Assembly (NCBI RefSeq): GCF_021474405.1
Contig: NZ_JAKEIO010000036.1
Coordinates: 1 to 59,011, forward strand
Source: [Streptosporangium] indianense
GTDB taxonomy: Bacteria > Actinomycetota > Actinomycetes > Streptomycetales > Streptomycetaceae
Length of the DNA: 59,011 nt
Reading direction: 5' to 3'
Shown: positions 35,860 through 44,621 of the stretch, piece after piece
Numbering within the stretch: the stretch's first letter is position 1
Layout of the letters: each line of letters opens with the position of its first letter
Position numbers and translations under genes: made by a program
Notes under the pieces: generated by a model
The model's database searches: none
Told to the model about the DNA's origin: nothing
Seen by the model: only the letters and a program-made list of their open reading frames with translations

Positions 35860-36783
35860 ATGACGTCGTCGACGACCTTCCAGCCGGTCCTGGAGCGCAT
35901 CGCCGAGGAGATCGAGCGGACCCCCGGCCGCGGCCGGCCCGCCGACTACATCCCGGCGCTCGCCGCCCGCGACCCGCGCAGCTTCGGCATGGCCGTCGCC
36001 GAGCCGGACGGCACGGTGTACGGGGTGGGCAACTGGCGGGAGCCGTTCTCCGCCCAGTCCCTCACGAAGGTCTTCACCCTCGCCCTCGACCTGGCCCGCG
36101 AGGGTGACGTCCTGTGGGAGCACGTGGGCCGCGAGCCCTCCGGCAACCCCTTCAACTCCCTCGTCCAGCTGGAGTACGAGAACGGCATCCCGCGCAACCC
36201 GTTCATCAACGCGGGCGCCCTGGTCGTCACCGACCGGCTGCACACCCGTACCGGCGACGCGTCGGGTGAACTGCTGGCGTTCCTGCGGGCCGAGAGCGGC
36301 AACCCCGACCTCGGCTTCGACCGGGAGGTCGCCGCGTCCGAGACCGCCCACGGCGACCGCAACGCCGCGCTCGGCCACTTCATGGCGTCCTACGGCAACA
36401 TCGACAACCCCGTGCCGACGCTCCTGGAGCAGTACTTCCGGCAGTGCTCGATCGCCGCGTCCTGCGCCGATCTCGCCCTCGCCACGGGCTTCCTCGCCCG
36501 GCACGGCATCCGCGCCGACGGCACCCGTCTGCTCACCCGCAGCCAGGCCAAGCAGATCAACGCGATCATGCTGACCTGCGGCACGTACGACGCGGCGGGC
36601 GACTTCGCCTACCGGGTCGGCCTGCCCGGCAAGAGCGGTGTGGGCGGCGGGATCATCGCGGTCGTCCCCGGCCGCTGCACCCTGTGCGTGTGGAGCCCGG
36701 GCCTCGACGAGCGGGGCAACTCAGTGGCGGGCGTCGCGGCCCTCGACCGGTTCACGACCCTGACCGGTCTGTCGGTGTTCTGA
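35860..36783 (+). CDS. glsA: glutaminase A
   Basis: 307 aa beta-lactamase-fold glutaminase that turns glutamine into glutamate and ammonia. The SxxK pair is S67-K70 (FSAQSLTKVF). EYENGIPRNPFINAGALV, CADLALATGFLARHGI, CGTYDAAGDFAYRVGLPGKSGVGGGI and the C-terminal GNSVAGVAALDRFT are all in place and length is typical. Completes the amide-nitrogen cluster. The DNA immediately after it is decayed. Confidence 0.95.
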   Translation: MTSSTTFQPVLERIAEEIERTPGRGRPADYIPALAARDPRSFGMAVAEPDGTVYGVGNWREPFSAQSLTKVFTLALDLAREGDVLWEHVGREPSGNPFNSLVQLEYENGIPRNPFINAGALVVTDRLHTRTGDASGELLAFLRAESGNPDLGFDREVAASETAHGDRNAALGHFMASYGNIDNPVPTLLEQYFRQCSIAASCADLALATGFLARHGIRADGTRLLTRSQAKQINAIMLTCGTYDAAGDFAYRVGLPGKSGVGGGIIAVVPGRCTLCVWSPGLDERGNSVAGVAALDRFTTLTGLSVF

Positions 36784-36785
36784 CC

Positions 36786-36959
36786 ACCCGTGCGCCGCGT
36801 GAGCGCCGTGTGCGTGGTGTCCGGGAGCATCGCCAGCCGCGCGTCGGGGATCAGTTCCCTCATCCCGGCGGCGTGCTCGACGCGCACGAAGTCCGTGTCG
36901 CCCGGCACGAGGAGCGTGGGCGCCGTCAGGCGGCGCTGGTCGTCTGCGGTCCAGGCCAC
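36786..36959 (-). pseudogene. alpha/beta-hydrolase fragment
   Basis: 58 codons reading MAWTADDQRRLTAPTLLVPGDTDFVRVEHA then AGMRELIPDARLAMLPDTTHTALTRR. This is the acid-histidine end of an alpha/beta-hydrolase (APTLLV.GDTDF with the Asp, PDTTH with the His). The nucleophile half is missing, and the homology ends at the glsA stop. Its 5' edge lies in the inverted repeat 36954-36994, beyond which a different gene remnant runs the other way. Confidence 0.75.
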
Positions 36960-36994
36960 GTGCGGGGCGTGCGCCGCCGCCCCCGCACGTGGCC
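36954..36994. repeat. 14-bp perfect inverted repeat between two gene fragments
   Basis: GGCCACGTGCGGGG (36954-36967) and CCCCGCACGTGGCC (36981-36994) are perfect complements around 13 nt. The left arm contains the first codons of the alpha/beta-hydrolase fragment and the right arm the first codons of the GT87 fragment. It may be a rearrangement scar or a strong terminator-like hairpin. Confidence 0.8.
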
Positions 36995-38239
36995 ATGAAG
37001 TCCCCGAAATGCGGCCGCCTCTACGACTACCGGGTGCCCGGCACGACGTACGGCTTCACCTACCCGCCGTTCGCCGCGGTCGCCATGCTGCCGATGGCCC
37101 TGCTGGGGCTGCACACGGCGATCGCCGCGGCCCTGCTGCTGAACCTGGCCGCGCTGGCCGTGATCCTGCGGCTGCTCGCCGGACCGTCCTGGCGGCGTCA
37201 CGGCTGGTTCGCCTGGGCCCTGACGGCCTGTCTGCTCGCCCTGTTCGAACCGCTCCGCGACACCCTCAGCTTCGGCCAGGTCAATCTGTTGCTGCTGGCG
37301 CTCGTCCTCACCGACGCGAGGTTGCTCGCCACCGGGCGCGGGCGCCTGGCGGGCGTCGGCATCGGTCTCGCCGCGGCGATCAAACTCACGCCGGCGCTGT
37401 TCATCGCTCTGCTGCTGGTGGCCGGACGCAGGCGCGCGGCGGCGCTCGCGACGGCCGTGGCCCTCGGCGCCACGGCCCTCGCGGCCTGGGTGGACCCGGG
37501 CGCCTCGCGCTTCTACTGGACGCGGGCGTTGTGGGACACCGACCGCGTGGGACGCCTCGGCTACGTCTCGAACCAGTCGGTGCAGGGCATCCTGGCCCGG
37601 CTCGGCGAACCGGACCGCGCGGTGTGGGCCCTGGTGGTGCTGCTGGTCCTCGGCGTGTGGGCGATGCGGTCCCGCCGGGCGGTCGCGGCGGGGGACTGGA
37701 CGGCGGCGTTCGCCCTGACCGGTCTCGCCGCCTGTCTCGTCAGCCCGATCACCTGGGTGCACCATCTCGTGTGGCTGCTGCCCGCCTTCGCCGTGCTGGT
37801 CCGCGCGGGACGCCTCCGGGTCGCGGGCGCCCTGTACGCAGTGCTGTGCACCAGTGTGGTGTGGCTGTGGTTCGACGACGCGTCCGGCGTCGACGGGTTC
37901 CTGGGCGGCCACACCTACGCCTGGATCACCCTCGGTCTGCTGCTGTGGCTGCCCGCGGGTCAGCTCCGCCCGGGTCTGCGGACCGGAAGCCGCAGCACCA
38001 GCACCACGACCGCCGCGCCCGTACCGGCGGCGCCCGCGATCATCCCCGCCTCCGTCCAGACGGACCCGTGCTGCTGCCGAACGGCCGCCGCGACCGCGGG
38101 CGGCGTCGTCATGGCCGACTGGGCGGACGTGCCCGGCGCGCCGAGCGAGCCCACCGCATCGACCTTCCCCGCCGACGTGAAACCCCAGTCGAGCAGTGCA
38201 CGGGCCTCCTCGTACACGGCCGAGCCGCCGCCCTCCTGA
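36989..38239 (+). pseudogene. truncated GT87 (DUF2029) mannosyltransferase-like gene
   Basis: The frame begins abruptly at LYDYRVPGTTYGFTYPPFAAVAMLPMALL, which in GT87 enzymes follows ~60-70 residues carrying the first helix and catalytic Asp loop; that part is missing. The middle is a normal polytopic GT87 body (SFGQVNLLLLALVLTD, AAAIKLTPALFIALLLV, GYVSNQSVQGILARL, SPITWVHHLVWLLPA). Family-like sequence ends near 37955 (WITLGLLLWLPAG), and the frame then runs 280 nt antisense through the carboxypeptidase gene without its own stop. Both ends look damaged, so it is called a pseudogene. Confidence 0.7.
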
Positions 38240-39135
38240 GGGTTCATCACGGTCACGACCAGGGTGCGCCCCTCCCGGCGGGCCGCCGCGACGAGCGTGC
38301 TGCCCGCCTTGGAGGTGTAGCCGTTCTTGATGCCGATGAGCCCCCGGTACGGCTTCACCCCCTTGGCGCCGCTCAGCAGCCGGTTGGTGTTGAGGATCGG
38401 GTACGACCCGCTGCCGCCGCCGGGGAACGTGGCCTCGACGGTGGCGCAGTACCGGGCGAAGTCGGGGTTGCGCAGTCCCACCCGGCCGAACACGGCGAGG
38501 TCGTACGCCGACGACACCTGGCCCGGTGCGTCGTAGCCGTCGGGTGACACCACGTGGGTGTCGCGGGCACCGAGGGACCGTGCCTTGGCCTGCATCTGCT
38601 GGGCGGTGACCCGCCAGCCGCCGTTGAGCTCGGCCAGGACGTGCACCGCGTCGTTGCCCGAGTTGAGGAAGACACCGCGCCACAGGTCGGAGATCCGGTA
38701 CGTGTGGCCCTCTTCGACCCCGACCAGGCTGCTGCCGGCGCCGATGCCGCGCAGCTCCCGCTCGCGGACCGTGTGCCGGACGCCCGCCGGCAGCCCGGGC
38801 AGCACGGTGAGGGCGAACAGGGTCTTCAGGGTGCTGGCCGGGGGCAGCTTGCGGTGCGCGTTGTGGGCGGCGAGCACCTCTCCGGTTCGGTCGTCGGCCA
38901 CCAGCCAGGACAGTGCGGAGACCTCCGGGAGACGTGTCACGCCGGTGCGCAGGCGGACCTGCGTGCCGGGCCGGTACAGCAGGGAGGGGTGCGGGGCCGC
39001 GGCCCTGGGCCCGCCCGGGGGCGTGGGCTCGGCCCCGCCGGAGTCGGCCGCCGCCGCGGGCGTCAGCGCCAGAAGCCCCGCGACGCAGAGCGCACCGGCC
39101 CACGCGGTCACCCGGGAAGAGAATCCGTTGATCAT
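37960..39135 (-). CDS. D-alanyl-D-alanine carboxypeptidase (DacA-like)
   Basis: 391 aa exported peptidoglycan enzyme. A signal peptide (MINGFSSRVTAWAGALCVAGLLALTPAAAA) is followed by the penicillin-binding fold: SxxK in PASTLKTLF, SGN in FLNSGNDAV, and KNG in IGIKNGYTSKAGSTLV in place of KTG, as in many actinobacterial members. A C-terminal helix (GMIAGAAGTGAAVVVLVLRLPVRR) anchors it in the membrane. The upstream 22 codons in frame were dropped, as the signal peptide begins at 39135. Confidence 0.92.
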   Translation of the reverse strand: MINGFSSRVTAWAGALCVAGLLALTPAAAADSGGAEPTPPGGPRAAAPHPSLLYRPGTQVRLRTGVTRLPEVSALSWLVADDRTGEVLAAHNAHRKLPPASTLKTLFALTVLPGLPAGVRHTVRERELRGIGAGSSLVGVEEGHTYRISDLWRGVFLNSGNDAVHVLAELNGGWRVTAQQMQAKARSLGARDTHVVSPDGYDAPGQVSSAYDLAVFGRVGLRNPDFARYCATVEATFPGGGSGSYPILNTNRLLSGAKGVKPYRGLIGIKNGYTSKAGSTLVAAARREGRTLVVTVMNPQEGGGSAVYEEARALLDWGFTSAGKVDAVGSLGAPGTSAQSAMTTPPAVAAAVRQQHGSVWTEAGMIAGAAGTGAAVVVLVLRLPVRRPGRS

Positions 39136-39143
39136 GTGATCAA
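39128..39143. promoter_or_regulatory. TTGATCA-TG-TGATCAA palindrome over the carboxypeptidase start
   Basis: Perfect 7-bp arms with a 2-nt centre that includes part of the start codon. An AT-rich palindrome in such GC-rich DNA stands out; it could be an operator or an mRNA hairpin hiding the start. Confidence 0.45.
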
Positions 39144-39219
39144 CGTAGGAACGGAGATGCTCCGCACGGCGACGACGGGCCCGCACTCCACGCCCCAGCA
39201 CCCGGATGGATGACCTCCC

Positions 39220-39663
39220 GTGCCCGACCCTGTGACCGTCCGCCGGGTCTTCGGCGACCTCCTTTTCGCGGAGATCGGCGTGCCCTCGGCCGTCGCGGTC
39301 AGCGAGACGAGGGCGATCGCCGTCCTGGGCGGAGACCTGGGGCGCCTCGCGTGGACGGGCGGCGGCTATGCCTTCGAGGGGGAACTGCTCCTCATCGATC
39401 CGACGTCGGGGCGGTCGCGCTCGATGACGCGCACGCCCCGCGAGATCCTGCGGAAGGCGGCCCCTCTCGTCAGCCCGAGGGCAGCGTCGGCTGGATGCGC
39501 CGCAGGAACGTCGCGTTGTCCGGCGTCTCGCGCATCCGCTCCAGGAGGGTCTCCAGACCGCCTTGGCCGTCCCGGCCCTGCAGCACGCGTCGCAGGCCGT
39601 GGACGGCCGCCAACTCGGCCGGACGCAGCAGGAGTTCCTCGCGGCGCGTGCCCGAGAGGGTGA
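39220..39663 (+). CDS. hypothetical protein, probably truncated
   Basis: GTG-started frame of 147 codons (VPDPVTVRRVFGDLLFAEIGVPSAVAV, YAFEGELLLIDPTSGRSRSMTRTPREIL). Codon use is gene-like up to ~39470; after that it runs antisense through the end of the rho gene. Either a short gene whose 3' end overlaps rho, or the front half of a broken gene. No domain recognised. Confidence 0.35.
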   Translation: MPDPVTVRRVFGDLLFAEIGVPSAVAVSETRAIAVLGGDLGRLAWTGGGYAFEGELLLIDPTSGRSRSMTRTPREILRKAAPLVSPRAASAGCAAGTSRCPASRASAPGGSPDRLGRPGPAARVAGRGRPPTRPDAAGVPRGACPRG

Positions 39664-40612
39664 TGTCGACGGCCGGGAACACGCGCCGGGACGCCGGGTC
39701 CCGGCTCAGCCGGAGCTCCATGTTGCCGGTGGACTTCAGCTCCTCGAAGTAGAAGTCGTCCGCCCGCGAACCGGTCTCCACCAGGGCCGTCGCGAGGATC
39801 GTGAGCGAACCGCCCTCCTCGGCCGACCGGGCGGCGCCGAAGAACCGCTTGGGGCCGGTCAGCGCGGACGCGTCGACACCCCCGGTGAGGATGCGGCCGC
39901 CGGAGGCGGCTGCGTTGTTGTGCGCCCTGCACAGCCGGGTCAGCGAGTCGAGGAGGACCACGACGTCCTCACCGGCCTCGACGAGCCGCTTGGCGCGCTC
40001 GATCACCAGGTCGGCGAGCGCGATGTGCTGCTTGGCGCTGCGGTCGAAGGTCGAGGCGTACACCTCGCCCCGCACGCAGCGCCGCATGTCGGTGACCTCC
40101 TCGGGCCGCTCGTCGAGCAGCAGCATCATCAGCCGGGCCTCGGGGTGGTTGCCGGTGACGGCGGCGGCGAGCTGCTGGAGGAGGACGGTCTTGCCGGTCT
40201 TGGGCGGGGCCACGAGGAGCCCGCGCTGGCCCTTGCCGACGGGTGCCAACAGGTCGACGACGCGTCCGGCGAGGCCGGCCGCCGGGTGTTCGAGCCGCAG
40301 CCGCTCGCGCGGGTGCAGCGGCGTCAGGTCCCGGAAGTGGCGCCGTCCGTGCAGGCCGACGGGCGCTCGTCCGCCGACGCGTGCGACATCGGTCAGGGCG
40401 CGCCGGTCGCCGGTCACGCCCTCGACGAGGTCGCCCTTGCGCAGGCCGTACCGGCGGATCAACGCGGGGGAGATCACGGCGTCGGCGGGCGAGGGCAGGC
40501 AGTTCTCACCGCGCAGGTGCCCCTTGCCGTGCGTGTCGATGTCGAGGACGCCGGACACGGTCCGGTCCGGGGACTGCTGCTGGAGGGACGGGCTTTCGAG
40601 TGTGGTGGTCAT
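39470..40612 (-). CDS. short Rho-type transcription termination factor (second Rho)
   Basis: 380 aa. RNA-binding fold residues ~18-70 ([30 protein letters not shown]), Walker [29 protein letters not shown], Walker [17 protein letters not shown] and R-loop [15 protein letters not shown] are intact. It lacks the long N-terminal insertion of the main actinobacterial Rho (usually well over 600 aa) and is slightly shorter than E. coli Rho (419 aa). It is therefore an accessory paralogue. It has its own promoter and a ~200-nt leader. Confidence 0.9.
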   Translation of the reverse strand: MTTTLESPSLQQQSPDRTVSGVLDIDTHGKGHLRGENCLPSPADAVISPALIRRYGLRKGDLVEGVTGDRRALTDVARVGGRAPVGLHGRRHFRDLTPLHPRERLRLEHPAAGLAGRVVDLLAPVGKGQRGLLVAPPKTGKTVLLQQLAAAVTGNHPEARLMMLLLDERPEEVTDMRRCVRGEVYASTFDRSAKQHIALADLVIERAKRLVEAGEDVVVLLDSLTRLCRAHNNAAASGGRILTGGVDASALTGPKRFFGAARSAEEGGSLTILATALVETGSRADDFYFEELKSTGNMELRLSRDPASRRVFPAVDITLSGTRREELLLRPAELAAVHGLRRVLQGRDGQGGLETLLERMRETPDNATFLRRIQPTLPSG

Positions 40613-40816
40613 GGTGGTGGGTGTCCTTTCACGGACGGCAGGCACGGGGACATGCGAGGTAGGGGGGAGAGGCCGCGAGGGGAGGGCCTGTGGCACGCCT
40701 CCGGGCGGCGGGGAAACAGCACCTCGGGTACGACGAACACGTCGTGGTGCCGAGAAAGGAGAGAGAAGAAACAGCACCGGCGCCCATCAACAGGGGCGTG
40801 CACGAGTGCTGTTCGC

Positions 40817-40844
40817 ACTGTACCACCGAAAGCGGTGGAGGCAA
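40817..40844 (-). promoter_or_regulatory. rho-paralogue promoter with a palindromic spacer
   Basis: On the minus strand TTGCCT (-35, 40839-40844) and TACAGT (-10, 40817-40822) are 16 nt apart, and the spacer itself is CCACCG-CTTT-CGGTGG, a perfect inverted repeat. A repressor at this site would sit between the two hexamers. The transcript would have a 5' leader of about 200 nt with no good gene in it. Confidence 0.6.
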
Positions 40845-40853
40845 GCCGTTACT

Positions 40854-41681
40854 TCAACGCGTGGCCAGCAGCCCGTACAGCAACGGAATGCGCGGCTCGG
40901 GCAGCCGCCACCAGCCGGACTCCGTGCGGACCATCTGCGGCCAGCGCGGCCAGGGAAGCTCGTCGCCCTCCCGCAGTCGCCGCACGGCGAGTCCCGCTCC
41001 CGTCAACGCGTTCACGACCTCACCCATTCCGTGCGGCCACTCGTAACTGTCCGTGGCGCCCTCGACGGCCGGGCCGTCCGTGTAGGTGTGGGTCCCGTCG
41101 CGGTGCACCGGACCGGCGCCGCCCAGGTAGTCGTGGCGCAACAGCAGCTCGGGCCCCTCGCCCGGACCGGGCTTGGGCCCGAGCGCGTGGAGCAGGGGGT
41201 GGAACTCGACGACGTACAGCAGGCCGCCGGGGCGCAGGAGCCGGGCGACGATCTCCGCCCACCGGCTGAGGTCGGGGAGGTAGCACAGGGCGCCCTTGCC
41301 GGTGTACACGACGTCGAACCGCCGCCCGTCCAGCGCCTCGACCGCGTCGTACACGTTCGCCCGGACGTACGTCACGTCCGCTCCGGCCTTCGCCGCGATG
41401 TCCCGGGCGGCCGCCACCGACGCCTCGGAGAAGTCGAGGCCGACGGCCCGGGCGCCGCGCCGCGCGAAGGCGATCGTCTCCGTCCCGAGATGACACTGCA
41501 GATGCAGCACGTCACGCCCGGCGAGCTCGCCGAGGTCCTCCCACTCGAACGGGGCGAACCAGCGCCCGGGGTCGAGGTCCTGGTCGAGACCGTAGAAGCG
41601 GCTGGCGAGGTGGACGGGCGTGCGGGCGTCCCAGTTCGCCTGGTTGGCCCGCATCAGCCGCTTGTGCTCGACGGATGTCAT
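40854..41681 (-). CDS. class I SAM-dependent methyltransferase
   Basis: 275 aa. Motif [34 protein letters not shown], motif [22 protein letters not shown] and post-[23 protein letters not shown] define a Rossmann-type methyltransferase of the UbiE/small-molecule kind. The substrate is unknown. The ATG at 41681 is chosen at the start of the conserved region ([20 protein letters not shown]). Confidence 0.88.
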   Translation of the reverse strand: MTSVEHKRLMRANQANWDARTPVHLASRFYGLDQDLDPGRWFAPFEWEDLGELAGRDVLHLQCHLGTETIAFARRGARAVGLDFSEASVAAARDIAAKAGADVTYVRANVYDAVEALDGRRFDVVYTGKGALCYLPDLSRWAEIVARLLRPGGLLYVVEFHPLLHALGPKPGPGEGPELLLRHDYLGGAGPVHRDGTHTYTDGPAVEGATDSYEWPHGMGEVVNALTGAGLAVRRLREGDELPWPRWPQMVRTESGWWRLPEPRIPLLYGLLATR

Positions 41682-41749
41682 GGGGACATCCAACCGCGAA
41701 CCGGCCGCCGGTGCCGGGAGAACGCGGGAACGGGCCCGGGGCGTGGCGC

Positions 41750-42148
41750 TCAGACCGAACGGGAGCGCGCCTCCTCGGCGATCCACTCGAACTGCTCGCC
41801 CATGGCCGCCGCCAGAGCCTGGGCCGCCGACAACGGACGGACCATCACCGTGAATGCGTCGATGCGCCCCTCCTCGTCGACATGGATGAAGTCGCAGCCG
41901 TTGATCTCCCGGTCGCCCACACGCGCGGTGAAGACCAGGGCGGAGTCGCGGCCGTCCACGTCGTTGATCTCGCGCACGTAGCGGAAGTCCTGGAAGACCC
42001 CGGAGACGGCACGCAGGATCGCCGCCGTGATCGCCTTGCCGGTGTACGGCTTGAACACGACCGGACTGGTGAAGACGACGTCCGGCGCCAGCAGCGCCTC
42101 GGCGGCGTCGAGGTCGAGCTTCTCGATCGCCTCTCGGAATGCACGCAT
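41750..42148 (-). CDS. SnoaL-like / NTF2-fold protein
   Basis: 132 aa single-domain alpha+beta barrel: [70 protein letters not shown]. Such proteins are small isomerases, hydrolases or binding proteins. It is divergent from a PadR gene with a 69-nt gap, so PadR very likely controls it. Confidence 0.85.
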   Translation of the reverse strand: MRAFREAIEKLDLDAAEALLAPDVVFTSPVVFKPYTGKAITAAILRAVSGVFQDFRYVREINDVDGRDSALVFTARVGDREINGCDFIHVDEEGRIDAFTVMVRPLSAAQALAAAMGEQFEWIAEEARSRSV

Positions 42149-42217
42149 CGAAACCGCCTTAGTCGCATTGTTGAGTAGGTGCGGAGTAGATTAATCATCC
42201 CTTGGTACGGTGTCCAC

Positions 42218-42781
42218 ATGTCTCTCAAGTACGCCGTGCTGGCGGCCCTCCTGGAGGGCGAGGCCTCGGGGTACGAGCTGTCCAAGGTGTTCGACGTGTC
42301 GCTGGCCAACTTCTGGGCCTCGACTCCCCAGCAGCTCTACCGCGAACTGGAGCGTCTCGCGCAGGACGGACTGATCGAGGCGAGGGTGGTGCGCCAGGAA
42401 CGGCGGCCCGACAAACGGATGTTCACGCTGACCGAGGCCGGCCGGCGGGACCTGGACGCGTTCGCCGCCACGCCGCCCCGTCGGCCCACCGCGATCCGCG
42501 ACGAACTCCTCATCAAGATCCAGGCCATGGACGGCGTGGACCCGGACGCCACGCGTGCGCTGGTCGAGGAGCGCGGGGCGTGGTCCCGCGGCAAGCTCGC
42601 CCGCTACCGGCGGGTGCGCGAACGCCTCCTGGCCGGCCGCACCGAGGCGGAGTACCTCCGGGAGACCGACCGCGTCGGCCCGTACCTCACGCTGATGGGC
42701 GGCATCGGCTTCGAGGAGGAGAACCTCCGCTGGTGCGAGCGCGTACTCACCGTCCTGCGGCAGCGGGCTCCCCTAGGCTGA
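42218..42781 (+). CDS. PadR-family transcriptional regulator
   Basis: 187 aa from MSLKYAVLAALLEGEASGYELSKVF; the 13-codon upstream extension is not needed. Winged helix with STPQQLYRELERLAQDGLIEARVV, then a Vir-like dimerisation helix (LARYRRVRERLLAGRTEAEYLRETDR). The intergenic region to the divergent SnoaL gene has two GAGTAG direct repeats and a GATTAATC palindrome as candidate binding sites. Confidence 0.92.
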   Translation: MSLKYAVLAALLEGEASGYELSKVFDVSLANFWASTPQQLYRELERLAQDGLIEARVVRQERRPDKRMFTLTEAGRRDLDAFAATPPRRPTAIRDELLIKIQAMDGVDPDATRALVEERGAWSRGKLARYRRVRERLLAGRTEAEYLRETDRVGPYLTLMGGIGFEEENLRWCERVLTVLRQRAPLG

Positions 42782-42785
42782 GCCG

Positions 42786-43529
42786 ATGTTCAGCCCCGAA
42801 GGCCCCAGTCTGCGTGAACTCGCCGTCCAGGCGCTGTCGTCCGTCGAGCGCGGCTACGACCTCCTCGCGCCGAAGTTCGACCACACGCCGTTCCGGACAC
42901 CCGACGCGGTCCTCGACGCCGTCGGCTCGGCACTGCGGCGGACCGGGCCCTTCGACGCCGGACTCGATCTGTGCTGCGGTACCGGGGCGGGCGTCGGAGT
43001 GCTGGCGCGGGTGTGCCGGGAGAGGGTGACCGGTGTCGACTTCAGCGCGGGCATGCTCGAGGTCGCACGCGAGCGGGTCGGGACGCCGGGCCCGCCGGTC
43101 TCCTGGGTCCGGGCCGACGCCCGCGCGCTGCCCTTCGGGCCCGCCTTCGACCTCGTGGTCAGTTTCGGGGCCTTCGGGCACTTCCTGCCCCGCGAACTGC
43201 CCGGGCTGTTCGCGCAGGTCCGCTCCGTGCTGCGGCCGGGCGGCTGCTTCGCCTTCCCGCTGGTCGCCCCGCCCCGCCCGGGCTCGCCCGGCTCCTGGGC
43301 ACTGCTCGGCTTCGACACCGTGATGCGGGTGCGCAACGCGCTCTGGCGGCCTCCGTTCGTCATGTACTACCGCACGTTCCGCCTGGCGGCCGTGCGACGC
43401 GAACTCACGGAGGCCGGCTTCCGGGTGGAACTGCTCGCCCTGCCGGAATTCGGTCGGCGGCCGGACGGCAGCCCCCGGGTGCGTCTGGTCATGGCGCGGC
43501 TGCCGGACCCGGCCCGGCTGCCGGCGTGA
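42786..43529 (+). CDS. class I SAM-dependent methyltransferase
   Basis: 247 aa, starting 4 nt after the PadR gene and so probably co-transcribed. Motif I is GLDLCCGTGAGVGVLARVC with VTGVDFSAGML, motif II FDLVVSFGAFGHF, and VLRPGGCFAFPL follows. Substrate unknown. It converges on the next gene with a 3-nt gap. Confidence 0.87.
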   Translation: MFSPEGPSLRELAVQALSSVERGYDLLAPKFDHTPFRTPDAVLDAVGSALRRTGPFDAGLDLCCGTGAGVGVLARVCRERVTGVDFSAGMLEVARERVGTPGPPVSWVRADARALPFGPAFDLVVSFGAFGHFLPRELPGLFAQVRSVLRPGGCFAFPLVAPPRPGSPGSWALLGFDTVMRVRNALWRPPFVMYYRTFRLAAVRRELTEAGFRVELLALPEFGRRPDGSPRVRLVMARLPDPARLPA

Positions 43530-43532
43530 GGG

Positions 43533-44354
43533 TCAGCCGCGCAGGAAGTTCAGCAGGTCGTCGTTGAACGCCTTCTCGTAGTCGCCGACCAGGCCGTGAG
43601 GGGCGCCCGGGTACACCTTCAGCGTCGCGTCCCCGATCAGCTGCGAGGTGCGGTGGGCCGAGGCGGCGATGGGCACGATCTGGTCGTCGTCCCCGTGCGC
43701 GACGAGCGTCGGCACGTCGATGCGCCCCAGGTCCTGCGTGAAGTCGGTCTCGGAGAACTGCGCCACGCAGTCGTAGGCGCCCTTCAGACCGGCCTGCATG
43801 CTCCACCTCCAGAAGGCCCTCCGCATCCCCTCCGAGACGGCGGCGCCGGGCCGGTTGAAGCCGTAGAAGCTCTCGCTCAGGTCCCAGTAGAACTGCGAGC
43901 GGTCCGCCGCCACGCCGGCGCGGATCCCGTCGAAGACCTCCTTCGGCGTGCCCTGCGGATTGGCCTCGGTGCGCAGCATCAGCGGCGGCACCGCCCCCAG
44001 CAGCACGGCCTTGGCGACCCGCGCGGTCCCGTGCCGCCCGATGTAGCGGACCACCTCGCCGCCGCCGGTGGAATGCCCCACCAGGACCGCGTCGTGGAGG
44101 TCCAGCGCCTCGATCAGCTCGGCCAGGTCGTCGGCGTACCGGTCCATGTGGTTGCCCTGCCAGGGCTGGCCCGAGCGGCCGTGCCCGCGACGGTCGTGGG
44201 CGATGGCCCGGAAGCCGTGCTCGGCGACCAGCCGGGCCTGTCCGTCCCACGCGTCCGCGTTGAGGGGCCAGCCGTGGCTGAACACCACGGGCTGCCCCTC
44301 GCCCCAGTCCTTGTAGTAGAGCTCGGTGCCGTCGGAGGTCGTGAACATGGTCAT
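43533..44354 (-). CDS. alpha/beta hydrolase of the cofactor-free haloperoxidase group
   Basis: 273 aa. Triad: Ser95 in GHSTGG, Asp in HGDDDQIVP and His in [15 protein letters not shown]. The N-terminal [28 protein letters not shown] and [12 protein letters not shown] are typical of chloroperoxidase-like esterases (perhydrolases). Cytoplasmic; natural substrate unknown. Confidence 0.93.
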   Translation of the reverse strand: MTMFTTSDGTELYYKDWGEGQPVVFSHGWPLNADAWDGQARLVAEHGFRAIAHDRRGHGRSGQPWQGNHMDRYADDLAELIEALDLHDAVLVGHSTGGGEVVRYIGRHGTARVAKAVLLGAVPPLMLRTEANPQGTPKEVFDGIRAGVAADRSQFYWDLSESFYGFNRPGAAVSEGMRRAFWRWSMQAGLKGAYDCVAQFSETDFTQDLGRIDVPTLVAHGDDDQIVPIAASAHRTSQLIGDATLKVYPGAPHGLVGDYEKAFNDDLLNFLRG

Positions 44355-44621
44355 GGGGGATCCTCTCGGGACTCGCCGGGGAAGCCGTGCCGTCTCTCGA
44401 TGATCTCCGTCATCTCCACGAGCCCGCGTGGGCAGTCCGCCGAACGGGTGAGCGAGGGCTACCGTCCGCGGACGGCGCCTCCCGGCCCGGCAGGGCGAAC
44501 TCGTGGACGAACCCGTCCCGTTGGGCGTCCCTCACGAGACCGGTGATCTCCAGCGGGCGCGCCTAGCGGCCGTGCACCCGCCGGGTGCGCGCACCGACGG
44601 CCTCATCCCGGGAGGAGCCCC
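44355..44621. other. intergenic stretch without a convincing gene
   Basis: 267 nt between two minus-strand hydrolase genes. Open frames occur on both strands, but none has a recognisable domain together with a ribosome binding site. It must contain the promoter of the haloperoxidase gene; no clear -10/-35 pair or palindrome was found. Confidence 0.4.

Noticed and set aside
36926..39103. 725-codon minus-strand frame over the GT87 remnant and carboxypeptidase
   Set aside because: Out of frame with the carboxypeptidase, Arg/Gly-rich, no domain.
40609..40818. 69-codon leader ORF ahead of the rho paralogue
   Set aside because: Its GTG lies inside the -10 hexamer, it has no ribosome binding site, and its composition is not gene-like.
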